Notes: a model not told the origin generated them from the sequence alone. Positions 7,696 through 16,504 are shown, numbered from the stretch's first letter. The stretch is 64,000 nucleotides of DNA from Methylobacterium sp. WSM2598 (GCF_000379105.1 NZ_KB900609.1:5730763-5794762), one strand, 5' to 3'. Numbers and translations: made by a program.

Positions 7696-9470
7696 CGCGC
7701 GACTTCGACGGATCGAATGCCGGCCTGCCCCGGCGGCGGCTCCTCCAGGCGGGGGCGGCCCTGGCGCTGCCGTTCCTGTGGCGCCGCGCCCTGGCGCAGG
7801 ACGCCGGTGCCGGGCTCTACGACCTTGAACCGTTCGGCAATGGGCGCCTCCTGCACATGACCGACACCCATGCGCAGCTGCGGCCGGTCCTGTTCCGGGA
7901 GCCGAGCGTCAACATCGGGATCGGCGCGATGCGGGGCCGCCCGCCGCACCTCGTCGGCGAGGCGTTCCTGAAGCGGTTCGGCATCGCCCCCGGCAGCCGG
8001 GAGGCCTACGCCTTCACCTATCTCGACTTCGAGGAGGGCGCGAGACGCTACGGCCGGCTCGGCGGCTTCGCGCACCTGAAGAGCCTCGTCGCCCGCCTGC
8101 GCGCCGAGGCGCCGGGAGGCCGAGCCATGCTCGTCGACGGCGGCGACCTCTGGCAGGGCAGCGGCCTCTCGAACGCCCGCAAGGGCGCCGACATGGTCGA
8201 GGCGGCCAACCTGCTGGGCATCGAGGCGATGACCGGCCACTGGGAGTTCACCTACGGGCAGGACGGGGTGCGGGCCAACCTCGACCGCTTCAAGGGCGAG
8301 TTCCTGGCGCAGAACGTGTTCCTCACGGAGGAAGCGGCCTTCAACGAGGCGCCGGCCTTCGATTCCGCCTCCGGCCGGGTATTCAAGCCGGCGACCGTGA
8401 AGGCGTTCGGCGACCGCCGTGTGGCGATCATCGGTCAAGCATTCCCCTACGTGCCGATCGCCCACCCGAAGCGCTTCACGCCGGACTGGACCTTCGGCAT
8501 CCGCGACGCCGAACTCCAGACCCTGGTGGACGACCTGCGGACGAAGGAGAAGGTCGATGCCGTGGTGCTGCTCTCTCACAACGGCATGGATGTCGACCTG
8601 AAGCTGGCGAGCCGGGTCTCCGGGATCGACCTGATCCTCGGCGGCCACACCCACGACGCGGTGCCCGAGCCCGTCGCGGTGACGAATTCCCGGGGCAAGA
8701 CGCTGGTCTCGAATGCCGGCTCCAACGGCAAGTTCCTGGCGGTGGTCGATCTCGACCTCGCCCCGGGCTCCCTGCGGGGCATCCGCTACCGCCTGCTCCC
8801 GGTCTTCGCCGACCTCCTGAAGCCCGATGCCGAGATGGAGGCGTTGATCACCTCCCTCGAAGCCCCGAACGCGGCCGCGTTCGGGCGGCGCCTCGCCACC
8901 GCCGGGGACATGCTCTACCGCCGGGGCAATTTCACCGGCACGATGGACCACCTGCTCTGCGATGCCCTGCGCGCGCAGCTCGACGCGCAGATCTCCCTGT
9001 CGCCGGGCTTTCGCTGGGGCACGACGACGCTCGCCGGCGGCGACATCACGGCGGCCGACCTGCTGGCGCAGACCGCGACGACCTATTCGGAGGTCTACGT
9101 CCAGCCGATGACCGGCGCGCAGATCCATTCGATCATGGAGGACGTCTGCGACAACCTCTTCAACCCGGACCCGTACTACCAGCAGGGCGGCGACATGGTC
9201 CGCGTCGGCGGCCTGAGCTACCGCTGCGAGCCTGGGGCCGAGAGCGGCAAGCGCCTCTCGAACCTCACCCTCACCGGGGGCGGCCCCCTCGATCCGGCCA
9301 AGACCTACAAGGTGGCGGGCTGGGCCTCGGTGAACCCGCAGGAGGGCAAGCCGGTCTGGGAGGTGCTGGAGGCTCATCTCGGTCGCTCGGGCAAGGCCAC
9401 CCTGTCCGCCGACAAGCCGGTCGAGGTCGGAGGCGTGGCGGACAATCCCGGCTACGGCAAGGCGGCGTGA
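7692..9470 (+). CDS. soxB: Thiosulfohydrolase SoxB
   Basis: SoxB is the periplasmic dimanganese hydrolase that releases sulfate from SoxY-cysteine-S-thiosulfonate. It is 592 residues from ATG 7692, coupled to the preceding gene by a four-base overlap. A Tat-like N-terminus (LPRRRLLQAGAALALPFLW) is followed by the metallophosphoesterase domain: MTDTHAQL at about 56-63, VDGGDLWQGSG, GHWEFTYG, LSHNGMDVD and GGHTHDA, which supply the metal and catalytic His/Asp ligands. The C-terminal 5'-nucleotidase-like domain carries substrate loops (GNFTGTMDHLLCDAL). The length is normal for SoxB. Confidence 0.96.
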   Translation: MTRDFDGSNAGLPRRRLLQAGAALALPFLWRRALAQDAGAGLYDLEPFGNGRLLHMTDTHAQLRPVLFREPSVNIGIGAMRGRPPHLVGEAFLKRFGIAPGSREAYAFTYLDFEEGARRYGRLGGFAHLKSLVARLRAEAPGGRAMLVDGGDLWQGSGLSNARKGADMVEAANLLGIEAMTGHWEFTYGQDGVRANLDRFKGEFLAQNVFLTEEAAFNEAPAFDSASGRVFKPATVKAFGDRRVAIIGQAFPYVPIAHPKRFTPDWTFGIRDAELQTLVDDLRTKEKVDAVVLLSHNGMDVDLKLASRVSGIDLILGGHTHDAVPEPVAVTNSRGKTLVSNAGSNGKFLAVVDLDLAPGSLRGIRYRLLPVFADLLKPDAEMEALITSLEAPNAAAFGRRLATAGDMLYRRGNFTGTMDHLLCDALRAQLDAQISLSPGFRWGTTTLAGGDITAADLLAQTATTYSEVYVQPMTGAQIHSIMEDVCDNLFNPDPYYQQGGDMVRVGGLSYRCEPGAESGKRLSNLTLTGGGPLDPAKTYKVAGWASVNPQEGKPVWEVLEAHLGRSGKATLSADKPVEVGGVADNPGYGKAA

Positions 9471-9934
9471 GCCGGTTCGGCCTCCCGCGCAGGCTGCTGC
9501 TCGGCGCAGCCCTGGCCCCGGCCGCCGCGCAGGCGGCCGGGACCGTCGGCGGCGGCCCGGCGCCGGAGGTATCGGCCTTCGCCGAGCATCGCCTCGCCCT
9601 CCAGCTCTCCGAGCGCGAGCCGCATCGGCAGGATCTCGTGCTCAGCGTCGCCAACAACGTGCTCAAGGCCTACGGACCGGACAAGGTCGCCATCGAGGTC
9701 GTCGCCTTCGGACCCGGCATCGACATCCTGCGGGCGGAGAGCCCGCACCGGGCCGGCGTCGACAGCCTCGTCTCGCAGGACGTGCGCTTCGACATCTGCA
9801 TGAACACCGTGGAGACTGTCGCCCGTGCGACCGGGCAGCGGCCGGCGCTCAATCCGCACGCCATCCCGGTCGAGGCCGGGGTGGTGCAACTCATGACGCT
9901 CGCCGAGGCCGGGTACATCCTGGTCCGGCCCTGA
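9467..9934 (+). CDS. Exported DsrE-family protein
   Basis: A 155-residue protein with an N-terminal signal (LPRRLLLGAALAPAAAQA) and a DsrE/DsrF-like fold (LVLSVANNVLKAYGPDKVAIEVVAFGPGID in two pieces). A single conserved cysteine lies in VRFDICMNTVE, at the position used for sulfur relay in DsrE proteins. GTG 9467 overlaps the soxB stop. A second DsrE-like gene follows, so these two may form a heteromeric periplasmic sulfur-binding unit. A role in sulfur handling is inferred from family and context only. Confidence 0.75.
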   Translation: MSRFGLPRRLLLGAALAPAAAQAAGTVGGGPAPEVSAFAEHRLALQLSEREPHRQDLVLSVANNVLKAYGPDKVAIEVVAFGPGIDILRAESPHRAGVDSLVSQDVRFDICMNTVETVARATGQRPALNPHAIPVEAGVVQLMTLAEAGYILVRP

Positions 9935-9947
9935 TCGGGGATCCGCC

Positions 9948-10403
9948 ATGCGACAGCCCGCTCGACGCCTGATCCTGTTCCTGCTGGCCGGGCTCGCCGC
10001 CGCCCCGGTCTCGGCCGCCGAGGGACGCGGGGGGCATCGCGTCGTGTTCCAGGTGGACACGGCCGATCCGGCCACGATGAACCTCACGCTCAACAACGCC
10101 ACCAACGTCGTCGACTACTACCGCGCCAAGAACGAACAGGTGGAGATCGACATCGTCGCCTTCGGACCGGGCCTCGCCATGTACCGGGCCGACAAATCGA
10201 CGGTGGCCGACCGAATCGCGCATTTCGCCGATTACGGCTTCCCGGCGAAGGTCCAGTTCTCGGCCTGCAACAACACGAAGACCGCCATGGAGAGAGCCGA
10301 GGGGCACCCGATCACGCTGCTGCCGCAGGCGACAATCGTGCCCTCCGGAGTGGTGCAGATCATGGAGCGGCAGGAGCAGGGGTGGAGCTATGTGCGGCCG
10401 TAA
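9948..10403 (+). CDS. Exported DsrE-family protein, second copy
   Basis: A 151-residue paralogue of the preceding protein with a clear signal peptide (LILFLLAGLAAAPVSAAEG). It shares the order of elements: a beta strand VVFQVDTADP, NLTLNNATNVVDYY, VEIDIVAFGPGLAMY, then a conserved Cys in VQFSACNNTK and the end VVQIMERQEQGWSYVRP. It overlaps the next gene by 14 bases. The pair of similar but distinct copies suggests a dimer with different subunits. Likely cotranscribed with soxB. Confidence 0.75.
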   Translation: MRQPARRLILFLLAGLAAAPVSAAEGRGGHRVVFQVDTADPATMNLTLNNATNVVDYYRAKNEQVEIDIVAFGPGLAMYRADKSTVADRIAHFADYGFPAKVQFSACNNTKTAMERAEGHPITLLPQATIVPSGVVQIMERQEQGWSYVRP

Positions 10404-10905
10404 GGCGATCATCCGGCGTGCGGTCTTCGTCGCCTTCGCGAGCGTGTTCCTCGCCCGCCCGGCCGCCGCCGAGGAGGCCCTCGTCACCTACAAGTCGGTC
10501 TCGCCCGACATCGCCTTCGAGATCGCCCAGGCGGCCTTGAGGAGGTGCCGGGAGGACGGGCTTCAGGTCGCGATCGTGGTGATGGACCGGTTCGGCGCAC
10601 CCCTCGTGCTGCTGCGCGACCGCTTCGCCGGCCTGCCCGCGGCGACCACGGCCTCGTCCAAGGCCTATACCGCGTTGAGTTTTCGCAGCTCCACGGCGGA
10701 GTTCGCCAAGGGCATCGAGACGAAGCGCCTCGATGCCGGGCTCGGACGATTGCCGAACGTGGTCGCCATGGCCGGCGGCCTGCCCATCGAGGCGGGCGGG
10801 GGCATCGTCGGCGCGGTCGGGGTCTCCGGCGCGCCGGGGGGCGACAAGGACGATGCCTGCGCCGCCGCCGGCATCGAGGCGGTGCGGGACAAGCTGGATT
10901 TCTGA
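10390..10905 (+). CDS. GlcG/HbpS-like heme-binding family protein
   Basis: A 171-residue exported protein (signal to about residue 28) of the DUF336/GlcG/HbpS family. The family pattern is visible: VVMDRFGAPLVLLRDRFAG, TTASSKAYTALSF, LPNVVAMAGGLPIEAGGGIV and GAVGVSGAPGGDKDDACAAAGI. Family members bind heme or cobalamin-like ligands, or act as redox-linked sensors; several occur at the end of sox operons. It closes the operon and is followed by a long hairpin. The biochemical role here is unknown. Confidence 0.78.
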   Translation: MCGRKAIIRRAVFVAFASVFLARPAAAEEALVTYKSVSPDIAFEIAQAALRRCREDGLQVAIVVMDRFGAPLVLLRDRFAGLPAATTASSKAYTALSFRSSTAEFAKGIETKRLDAGLGRLPNVVAMAGGLPIEAGGGIVGAVGVSGAPGGDKDDACAAAGIEAVRDKLDF

Positions 10906-10937
10906 AGCCGCCGAGACCGGATCGGGCGTGTCATACC

Positions 10938-10983
10938 ACATCCGCTTGATCCCTTCGGGATGGCGAAGCAATCAACCGGATGT
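10938..10983. repeat. Long extragenic hairpin after the sox operon
   Basis: A 13-bp outer stem with one mismatch (ACATCCGCTTGAT at 10938-10950 and ATCAACCGGATGT at 10971-10983) encloses an inner 5-bp stem (CTTCG at 10953-10957, CGAAG at 10964-10968). It lies between convergent genes, where a bidirectional terminator or a REP-like palindrome would be expected. No T-run flanks it, so rho-independent termination is uncertain. Confidence 0.6.
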
Positions 10984-11045
10984 CGTTTGAGGTGGTCCGC
11001 CCGAACCTGCAAGAGCGCGTTGCCGAGCGAGTGCCCGGGGCGTGA

Positions 11046-12362
11046 TCAGCCCCGGACGATCTCCGCCTCCAGCCCCTGCCGGTCCGGTCGATTGCGGAGG
11101 CGCAGGCTCAACCCGCTCCGGCGGGATGCCATCTCTGCGATGGCCAGGCCGAGCCCGCTTCCCGTCGCGCTCTTGTGGCGGCCGCGAAAGAAGCGTTTCA
11201 TGGCGTGCGGCAACTCCTCCTCGGGGATGCCGGGTCCCTCGTCGCGCACGACGACGCCCCCGCCGCCCGGCCGCGCGGCCCATTCCACCAGCCCGGCCTG
11301 CATGTGCTGCACGGCGTTCTCGTGCAGGTTTCGGACGGCGAGACGCAGGCTCTCCGGGTCGGCCCACATCGTGTAGCCACGCAGCCCGGGGTCAACCACG
11401 GTCCGGATGCCGGGAGGTGCTCGCAGACCTTCCACGGTCTCGGCCACCAGCGCACCCACATCGACCTCCGTCAGAGGCCGGGTTTCCCCCGAGGCGTCGA
11501 GCCGGGCGGTGTCGAGGAGCTGGCGGACGAGGCGCGTCGTGCGGTCCACGGCCGCGAGAATCTGGCGCAGCGCGGCTTTCGCGACCTCCGGGTCCGTTGC
11601 GGCCATGGCGACCTGGGCCTGAGTCTTCAGGCCGGCGAGCGGGGTGCGCAGCTCGTGCGCGGCGAACGCCGTCACCTCCCGTTCGTGCCGGCGCGCCGCC
11701 TCGACCTTGAGGAACAGCCCGTTGAGGGCGTCGGCCAGAGGGCGGACCTCCGTCGGGGCCTGGCCCGCGTCGATGGCGCTCATGTCGTCGGCGTCGCGAG
11801 CCGCGAGGTTCCGGGCCATCAGCCGCAAGGGGCGCAGGCCCCGTCCGAGGCTCGCCCAGATCAACATGCCGAGCAGAGGCACGACGAGGAGCGCGGGGGT
11901 GATCAGACCCATGATGAGGTCGGTGACGAGGCGTTCGCGCAGGCCGAGGCGGTCGCCGACCATGACGCGCACGCCCTTCTCGCCATCCTCCACCGTGAAC
12001 ACCCGCCAGGTTTCGCCGTCGACCTCGCGCTCCGAGAAGCCGGCCGGCGCATCGGTCAGGCGCCGCTCCGGGGCTCCGCTCGACCGCGCGACCATGCGCC
12101 CGTCGAGGGACCAGATCTGGCAGGAGAGCTGCCGCTCGTAGGCCGTCGGCGCCGGGAAGGTGCGCGGCGTCCCGTCCGCGCCCGTGCCGCCGACCGCGCC
12201 GACCAGGGAGCTGACCATGCGCGCGGCTTCCTGGAGGCGATTGTCGAGGACCTGCTCCACCTCGCGCTTCGAGCCCAGGTAGATCCAGGCAACCGCGCTG
12301 AGCCAGATCAGGCCGGTGGCGAGGAGGAGGATGGCGAAGAGCCTGACGCGCAGCGACCTCAT
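11046..12362 (-). CDS. Sensor histidine kinase
   Basis: A 438-residue membrane sensor kinase. TM1 covers about residues 10-30, followed by a periplasmic loop and TM2 near 150-175. A HAMP linker, the dimerisation/phosphoacceptor box (AAHELRTPLAGLK) and a catalytic domain with N box (LAVRNLHENAVQH) and G boxes (VVRDEGPGIPEEEL and GSGLGLAI) follow. All catalytic motifs appear intact. Its ATG overlaps the response-regulator stop by four bases, so the two form a coupled pair. It belongs to the QseC/TctE-like group. The neighbouring dsbD-dsbA-like genes suggest it senses periplasmic redox or metal stress, which is inference. Confidence 0.88.
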   Translation of the reverse strand: MRSLRVRLFAILLLATGLIWLSAVAWIYLGSKREVEQVLDNRLQEAARMVSSLVGAVGGTGADGTPRTFPAPTAYERQLSCQIWSLDGRMVARSSGAPERRLTDAPAGFSEREVDGETWRVFTVEDGEKGVRVMVGDRLGLRERLVTDLIMGLITPALLVVPLLGMLIWASLGRGLRPLRLMARNLAARDADDMSAIDAGQAPTEVRPLADALNGLFLKVEAARRHEREVTAFAAHELRTPLAGLKTQAQVAMAATDPEVAKAALRQILAAVDRTTRLVRQLLDTARLDASGETRPLTEVDVGALVAETVEGLRAPPGIRTVVDPGLRGYTMWADPESLRLAVRNLHENAVQHMQAGLVEWAARPGGGGVVVRDEGPGIPEEELPHAMKRFFRGRHKSATGSGLGLAIAEMASRRSGLSLRLRNRPDRQGLEAEIVRG

Positions 12363-13021
12363 GCGGGCGCCCTCATGCGGTAGCCGAGGCCGCGCACCGT
12401 CTCGATGGCGTGCTTGCCGATCTTGGTGCGCAGGTTGTGGACGTGCACCTCGACCGCGTTGCTCTCAACCTCTTCCTGCCAGCCGTAGAGGCGCTCCTCC
12501 AGCTCGGCCTTCGAGCGCAGCACGCTCGGGCGTTCCATCAGCGCGGCGAGCACCATGAACTCGCGCCGGGACACGGTGACCGGCGCCCCGTCGACCGTGA
12601 CGGTCAGGCTGCCGGGGTCGAGCCGGATGCCGCCGTGCTCCAAGCCGGCGGCGGCCCGCCCTGAGGCGCGCCGGACGACCGCACGGATGCGGGCCGAGAG
12701 CTCGTCGAGGTCGAAGGGCTTGCCGAGATAGTCGTCGGCGCCCCCGTCGAGCCCGGCGATCCGGTCGGCCACGGCGTCGCGGGCCGTCAGCAGGACGACG
12801 GGCGTCCGGTCGCCCCGGCCGCGCAGGCCGCGCAAGACGTCGAGGCCCGAGCCGTCCGGCAGCATCAGGTCGAGAATGACAGCCCCGAACTGACTTGCCG
12901 TGAGTGCGGCATCGGCGTCCGCGCAGGTCGCGACGCAGTCGACGGCCGCCCCGCTCAGGGCGAGCCCGGCCCGCAAGCCGTCCGAGAGGATGGGATCGTC
13001 CTCGACGACGAGGATTCGCAT
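12359..13021 (-). CDS. OmpR-family response regulator (QseB/TctD-like)
   Basis: A 220-residue regulator. The receiver domain spans residues 1-115 with acidic pocket EDDP, phospho-acceptor Asp in VILDLMLPDG, and Lys in GKPFDLDEL. The C-terminal winged helix (VSRREFMVLAALMERPSVLR, then EVHVHNLRTKIG) is typical of OmpR proteins. It is divergent from dsbD, with tandem CTTAAG half-sites in between that look like its own binding site. It is coupled to the downstream kinase. Confidence 0.9.
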   Translation of the reverse strand: MRILVVEDDPILSDGLRAGLALSGAAVDCVATCADADAALTASQFGAVILDLMLPDGSGLDVLRGLRGRGDRTPVVLLTARDAVADRIAGLDGGADDYLGKPFDLDELSARIRAVVRRASGRAAAGLEHGGIRLDPGSLTVTVDGAPVTVSRREFMVLAALMERPSVLRSKAELEERLYGWQEEVESNAVEVHVHNLRTKIGKHAIETVRGLGYRMRAPA

Positions 13022-13060
13022 GCGTGTCTCCCTTGCCGGCCCGGCATCCTCCAGGCCTGG

Positions 13061-13077
13061 CTTAAGGCTGGCTTAAG
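13061..13077. promoter_or_regulatory. CTTAAG direct repeats, putative response-regulator box
   Basis: CTTAAG at 13061-13066 and 13072-13077 are direct repeats 11 bases apart, about one helical turn, giving CTTAA-N6-CTTAA. OmpR-family regulators of the PmrA/QseB group bind such direct repeats. The site lies between the divergent response regulator and dsbD genes, so it could serve autoregulation and control of the thiol-redox genes. Confidence 0.55.
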
Positions 13078-13127
13078 CTGCGTGTCCGACCCGCGACGGA
13101 CCGATCCGAACCCGGACCCCGCCGCTC

Positions 13128-14918
13128 ATGCCGAACGTTCTCGCGCACCTTGTCCTCGCTCTCGTGGTCTGGGCGGGCTCGTCGCTGTGGTCACCGGGGC
13201 AGTGCCAGGACGCCGCCACGCGGCAAGGGCCGTTCTCCCTCGCGGTGACCCGCGACGCGGACCTCTCGCTCCACCTGCGTTGGACCATCGCTCCCGGCAC
13301 CTACCTCTATCGCGACAGGATCGCCGCCGCCGCACCGAGCGGTCAGTGGCTACCGGTCACAACGGAACCGGGCGAGATCAAGGACGACCCGAACTTCGGG
13401 CCCACCGAGGTTTATCATGGCTCGGCCGGGGCCATCGTGCCGGGCGCGGCTCTCGCAGGCGCGCGCGAAGTGCGGATCACCTATCAGGGCTGCGCCGACA
13501 AGGGCATCTGCTACCCGCCGGTCACGCGGCGGGTGGACTTGGCTGCCCTGGGCGCCGCCGATGCGCCGCCGCGTGGAGGGGGTGCCGCGCCCGGGCGCGC
13601 TGCGATGCCTGCCATCCACGCATCGAATGCCTCGCGCTCGGGCGTCCCTCCCGGCGGCCCCGCCTCGCTCCTCACCGGCAACCTGATCGGCGTCCTGTCA
13701 GGCATGTTCGGGCTCGGCATCCTCTTGGCGTTCACCCCCTGCGTCCTGCCGATGGTGCCCATCCTGTCGGGGATGCTGGTCCGCTCGGGCCAGGCGCTCA
13801 CGCCGGAGCGCGGCCTCGTCCTCTCCGGCAGCTACGTCCTCGCGATGGCCGCGGCCTATGCCAGCCTCGGCCTCGCTGCAGCTTGGCTCGGGCGCAACCT
13901 GCAGGTTGCGCTTCAGACGCCGGTCGCCCTCGGGCTGATGGCCACCGCCCTCGCCGCGCTCGCCCTGTCGATGTTCGGCCTGTTCGACATCCAGGCGCCG
14001 CGCTGGTGGCGAGACCGTGCCGGCGCCGCGTCGCCGGCGAAGGGAGGATCGGTCCTCGGCGCCGCGCTGCTCGGCTTCAGCGCGGCCCTGGTCGTCGGGC
14101 CTTGCGTGACGCCGCCGCTTGCGGCCGCGCTCCTGTCCGTTGCCCAGACCGGCTCCGTCCTTCGTGGCGCGCTGGCCCTCTTCGCCCTCGGCCTCGGGAT
14201 GGGCGCACCGCTGGTGCTGGTCGGCACCTTCGGCGCCGGCATCCTGCCGCGCTCCGGCCCATGGCTGGTGCGGGCCAAGCACGCCTTCGGATTCGTCTTC
14301 CTGGCGCTCGCGGTCTCGCTGGTCACCCGTCTGCTGCCGGACGGGCTGTCGCTCCTGCTCTGGGGCGCGCTCGCCATCGGCTTCGGGCTGTCGGTCGCGG
14401 CGATTGCCACGAGCGGCATCCCGGCGCGCGTGGGCAGGACGGCGGGGATCGTGGCCGTCGCTTACGGCTGCGCCCTCGTCATCGGCGCCGCGGCGGGCGG
14501 GACCGACCCCCTGCGACCGCTCGCCGGGTTCGGCACTGCGCGGGCGGGCCGCGCCGCCGAGGCCCGGACGGTTTCCTCCGTCGCTGCATTCGAGACCGCC
14601 CTGCGGGCCGCACGCGGCGAGGGTAAGCCGGTGCTCGTCGAGTTCGCCGCCGACTGGTGCACCGTCTGCAGGACGAACGAGCGAACGGTCCTGGCCGATG
14701 CCGCCATCCGGGAGAGGCTCAAGGCCGTCTGGGTCATCCGGGCCGACGTCACCCGCGACGACGCCGACACCCGCGCCCTGATGCAACGCTTCCAGGTCGT
14801 CGGACCGCCGACGCTCATCCTGATGCGCCCCGACGGCGCCGAGGTCCGGGAGGCCCGCACCGAGGGCGAGCTCACGGTCGAGGACCTGACCCGCCGTCTC
14901 GCCCTCGTCGGCGCCTGA
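13128..14918 (+). CDS. dsbD: Protein-disulfide reductase DsbD
   Basis: DsbD carries electrons from cytoplasmic thioredoxin across the membrane to periplasmic thiol proteins. It is 596 residues. The N-terminal periplasmic domain has the redox Cys pair in TYQGCADKGICYPP. The membrane domain of about eight segments carries its two cysteines in FTPCVLPMVPI and VVGPCVTPPLAAAL. The C-terminal thioredoxin-like domain has EFAADWCTVCRTNE. All three redox pairs are therefore present. The following gene encodes a DsbA-like protein, a likely client. Expression is probably tied to the divergent two-component system. Thiol reduction of Sox components, such as SoxY or SoxA, is an attractive role but inferred. 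Confidence 0.93.
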   Translation: MPNVLAHLVLALVVWAGSSLWSPGQCQDAATRQGPFSLAVTRDADLSLHLRWTIAPGTYLYRDRIAAAAPSGQWLPVTTEPGEIKDDPNFGPTEVYHGSAGAIVPGAALAGAREVRITYQGCADKGICYPPVTRRVDLAALGAADAPPRGGGAAPGRAAMPAIHASNASRSGVPPGGPASLLTGNLIGVLSGMFGLGILLAFTPCVLPMVPILSGMLVRSGQALTPERGLVLSGSYVLAMAAAYASLGLAAAWLGRNLQVALQTPVALGLMATALAALALSMFGLFDIQAPRWWRDRAGAASPAKGGSVLGAALLGFSAALVVGPCVTPPLAAALLSVAQTGSVLRGALALFALGLGMGAPLVLVGTFGAGILPRSGPWLVRAKHAFGFVFLALAVSLVTRLLPDGLSLLLWGALAIGFGLSVAAIATSGIPARVGRTAGIVAVAYGCALVIGAAAGGTDPLRPLAGFGTARAGRAAEARTVSSVAAFETALRAARGEGKPVLVEFAADWCTVCRTNERTVLADAAIRERLKAVWVIRADVTRDDADTRALMQRFQVVGPPTLILMRPDGAEVREARTEGELTVEDLTRRLALVGA

Positions 14919-14950
14919 GCCACCCCCTCGACACACCCACGGAGACCGTC

Positions 14951-15583
14951 ATGGACCGCAGGACCCTGCTCGCCCTTCTGCCCGCCGTCGCGCTCGCGCC
15001 GGTCCTGTCGTCACCGCGAGGAGCCGCCCAAGCCGTCGCCGAAGGCATCGACGCGAACGCCATCCTCAACGACCCCGAGGCGCCGGTCTCGGGCAACCCG
15101 AAGGGCGACCTGACCATCGTCGCCTTCCTCGATTACAATTGTCCCTTCTGCAAGAAGTCCGAGCCCGACCTCATCCGGCTGGTGAAATCGGACGGCCGGA
15201 TCCGTCTCGTCCACAAGGATTGGCCGATCCTCGGCGACGCCTCCGTCTACGGCGCTCAGCTCGCGCTCGCGGCGAAGTACCAGGGTCGCTACGACGCGGT
15301 GCACCGCGCGCTCATGGCCATTCCGGGCCGCAAGATCCCGAAGGAGCGGATGCTGGAGGTCGTGTCCGCCTCAGGTGTCGACATGGCCCGCCTGGAGGAG
15401 GACCGGAAGGCCCGCCAGGGTGAGATCGCGGCTCTGCTCCAGCGCAACCTCGACCAGGCCGACGCCCTCGGCCTGCAGGGCACGCCCGTCTTCCTGATCG
15501 GCCCGCTGAAGGTCGCCGCGGCGCTCGACTACGACGGCTTCAAAGAGGCGGCGACCCAGGCGCGCGCCAAGGGCCGCCCATGA
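14951..15583 (+). CDS. DsbA-family thiol:disulfide interchange protein
   Basis: A 210-residue exported thioredoxin-fold protein. It starts at ATG 14951, about 30 bases after dsbD, with a signal peptide (LALLPAVALAPVLSS). The active site is CPFC in FLDYNCPFCKKSEPD, and the cis-Pro loop is LQGTPVFLIG. The helical insertion between them has the DsbA/ScsC-like layout. With DsbD beside it, it is probably kept reduced and acts as an isomerase or reductase. Its TGA overlaps the ATG of the next gene. Confidence 0.87.
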   Translation: MDRRTLLALLPAVALAPVLSSPRGAAQAVAEGIDANAILNDPEAPVSGNPKGDLTIVAFLDYNCPFCKKSEPDLIRLVKSDGRIRLVHKDWPILGDASVYGAQLALAAKYQGRYDAVHRALMAIPGRKIPKERMLEVVSASGVDMARLEEDRKARQGEIAALLQRNLDQADALGLQGTPVFLIGPLKVAAALDYDGFKEAATQARAKGRP

Positions 15584-16467
15584 TGCGGCGGGTTCCGCGT
15601 CTCCCGGCGCTGATCGCGCTCGCCTCGGCGCTCGGCGCCTGCACGGCCTCGATGGGCGCGCCGGCCCCGGTCGCGCAGGCCCGGCCGCAGATCGCGCCGG
15701 ATGCTCTACGCCGGTACGCGGCCATCACGGACGAGCCGTTCCCGGTCGAGGCGGTCGACCCGCGCGATCTCAAGGCCCGCGACGTTCGCCAGGTGGTCGA
15801 CGACCCGACGAAGGAGCGGCCCGGCACACTCGTGGTCGACCCCTACGGGTGCTTCCTCTACCTCGTCATGGAGGGCGGCAAGGCGATGCGCTACGGGGTG
15901 GGCGTCGGCAAGGCCGGCTTCGAGTTCACCGGCGAGGCGACGGTGGCCCGCAAGGCATCGTGGCCGCGATGGACGCCGACGCCCGACATGATCCGGCGGG
16001 ACCCGACACGCAACGGGCGCTGGGCTGGCGGCATGCCGGGCGGGGAGAGGAACCCGCTCGGGGCCCGGGCGCTCTACCTGTTCAAGGACGGCAAGGACAC
16101 GCTCTACCGCATCCACGGCACGACGGAGCCGTGGAGCATCGGCGAGGCGGTCTCCTCAGGGTGCATCCGCATGCTGAACCAGGACGTGATCGACCTGCAC
16201 CGGCGCGTGCCCACGGGCACGAAGGTCGTGGTGCTCGGCTCGAGAGGCACCGCTCACGCCGCGCGCCAAGCCACGCCGGAGGCGACAGGCAGCCTCGGAA
16301 GCAGCGCATCCGCCGGTCCCACCTTGGACGACGGCCTCGATCATCCACGGCTCGACCGCCTCGACCGTGGCGCGCGCGACGGCGTGAGAGAGGACGTCGT
16401 TGTGCCGAGCGGCGTCGCCGAGTTGGCGCGCCTGCAGGGCATCGGGTTCGCGTACGTCCACCCTTAG
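15580..16467 (+). CDS. L,D-transpeptidase (YkuD family) lipoprotein
   Basis: A 295-residue predicted lipoprotein with lipobox LGAC near residue 20. The YkuD catalytic domain begins at TLVVDPYGCFLYLV; the signature His is in YRIHGTTEPWSIG and the catalytic Cys in SSGCIRMLNQDV. The enzyme would make 3-3 peptidoglycan cross-links or attach proteins to peptidoglycan. The last 75 residues form a non-conserved tail. It is coupled by ATGA overlap to the DsbA-like gene, which may keep the catalytic cysteine reduced; L,D-transpeptidases are known to need thiol-reducing partners. Confidence 0.88.
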   Translation: MMRRVPRLPALIALASALGACTASMGAPAPVAQARPQIAPDALRRYAAITDEPFPVEAVDPRDLKARDVRQVVDDPTKERPGTLVVDPYGCFLYLVMEGGKAMRYGVGVGKAGFEFTGEATVARKASWPRWTPTPDMIRRDPTRNGRWAGGMPGGERNPLGARALYLFKDGKDTLYRIHGTTEPWSIGEAVSSGCIRMLNQDVIDLHRRVPTGTKVVVLGSRGTAHAARQATPEATGSLGSSASAGPTLDDGLDHPRLDRLDRGARDGVREDVVVPSGVAELARLQGIGFAYVHP

Positions 16468-16504
16468 CGCGGGCGGAAGGCGAAGCCGTTCCGGCGTCCG
16501 ACCA

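Noticed and set aside
10938..10983. Rho-independent terminator after the sox operon
   Set aside because: The hairpin is strong but no T-run follows on either strand, so it was listed as a palindrome rather than a terminator.
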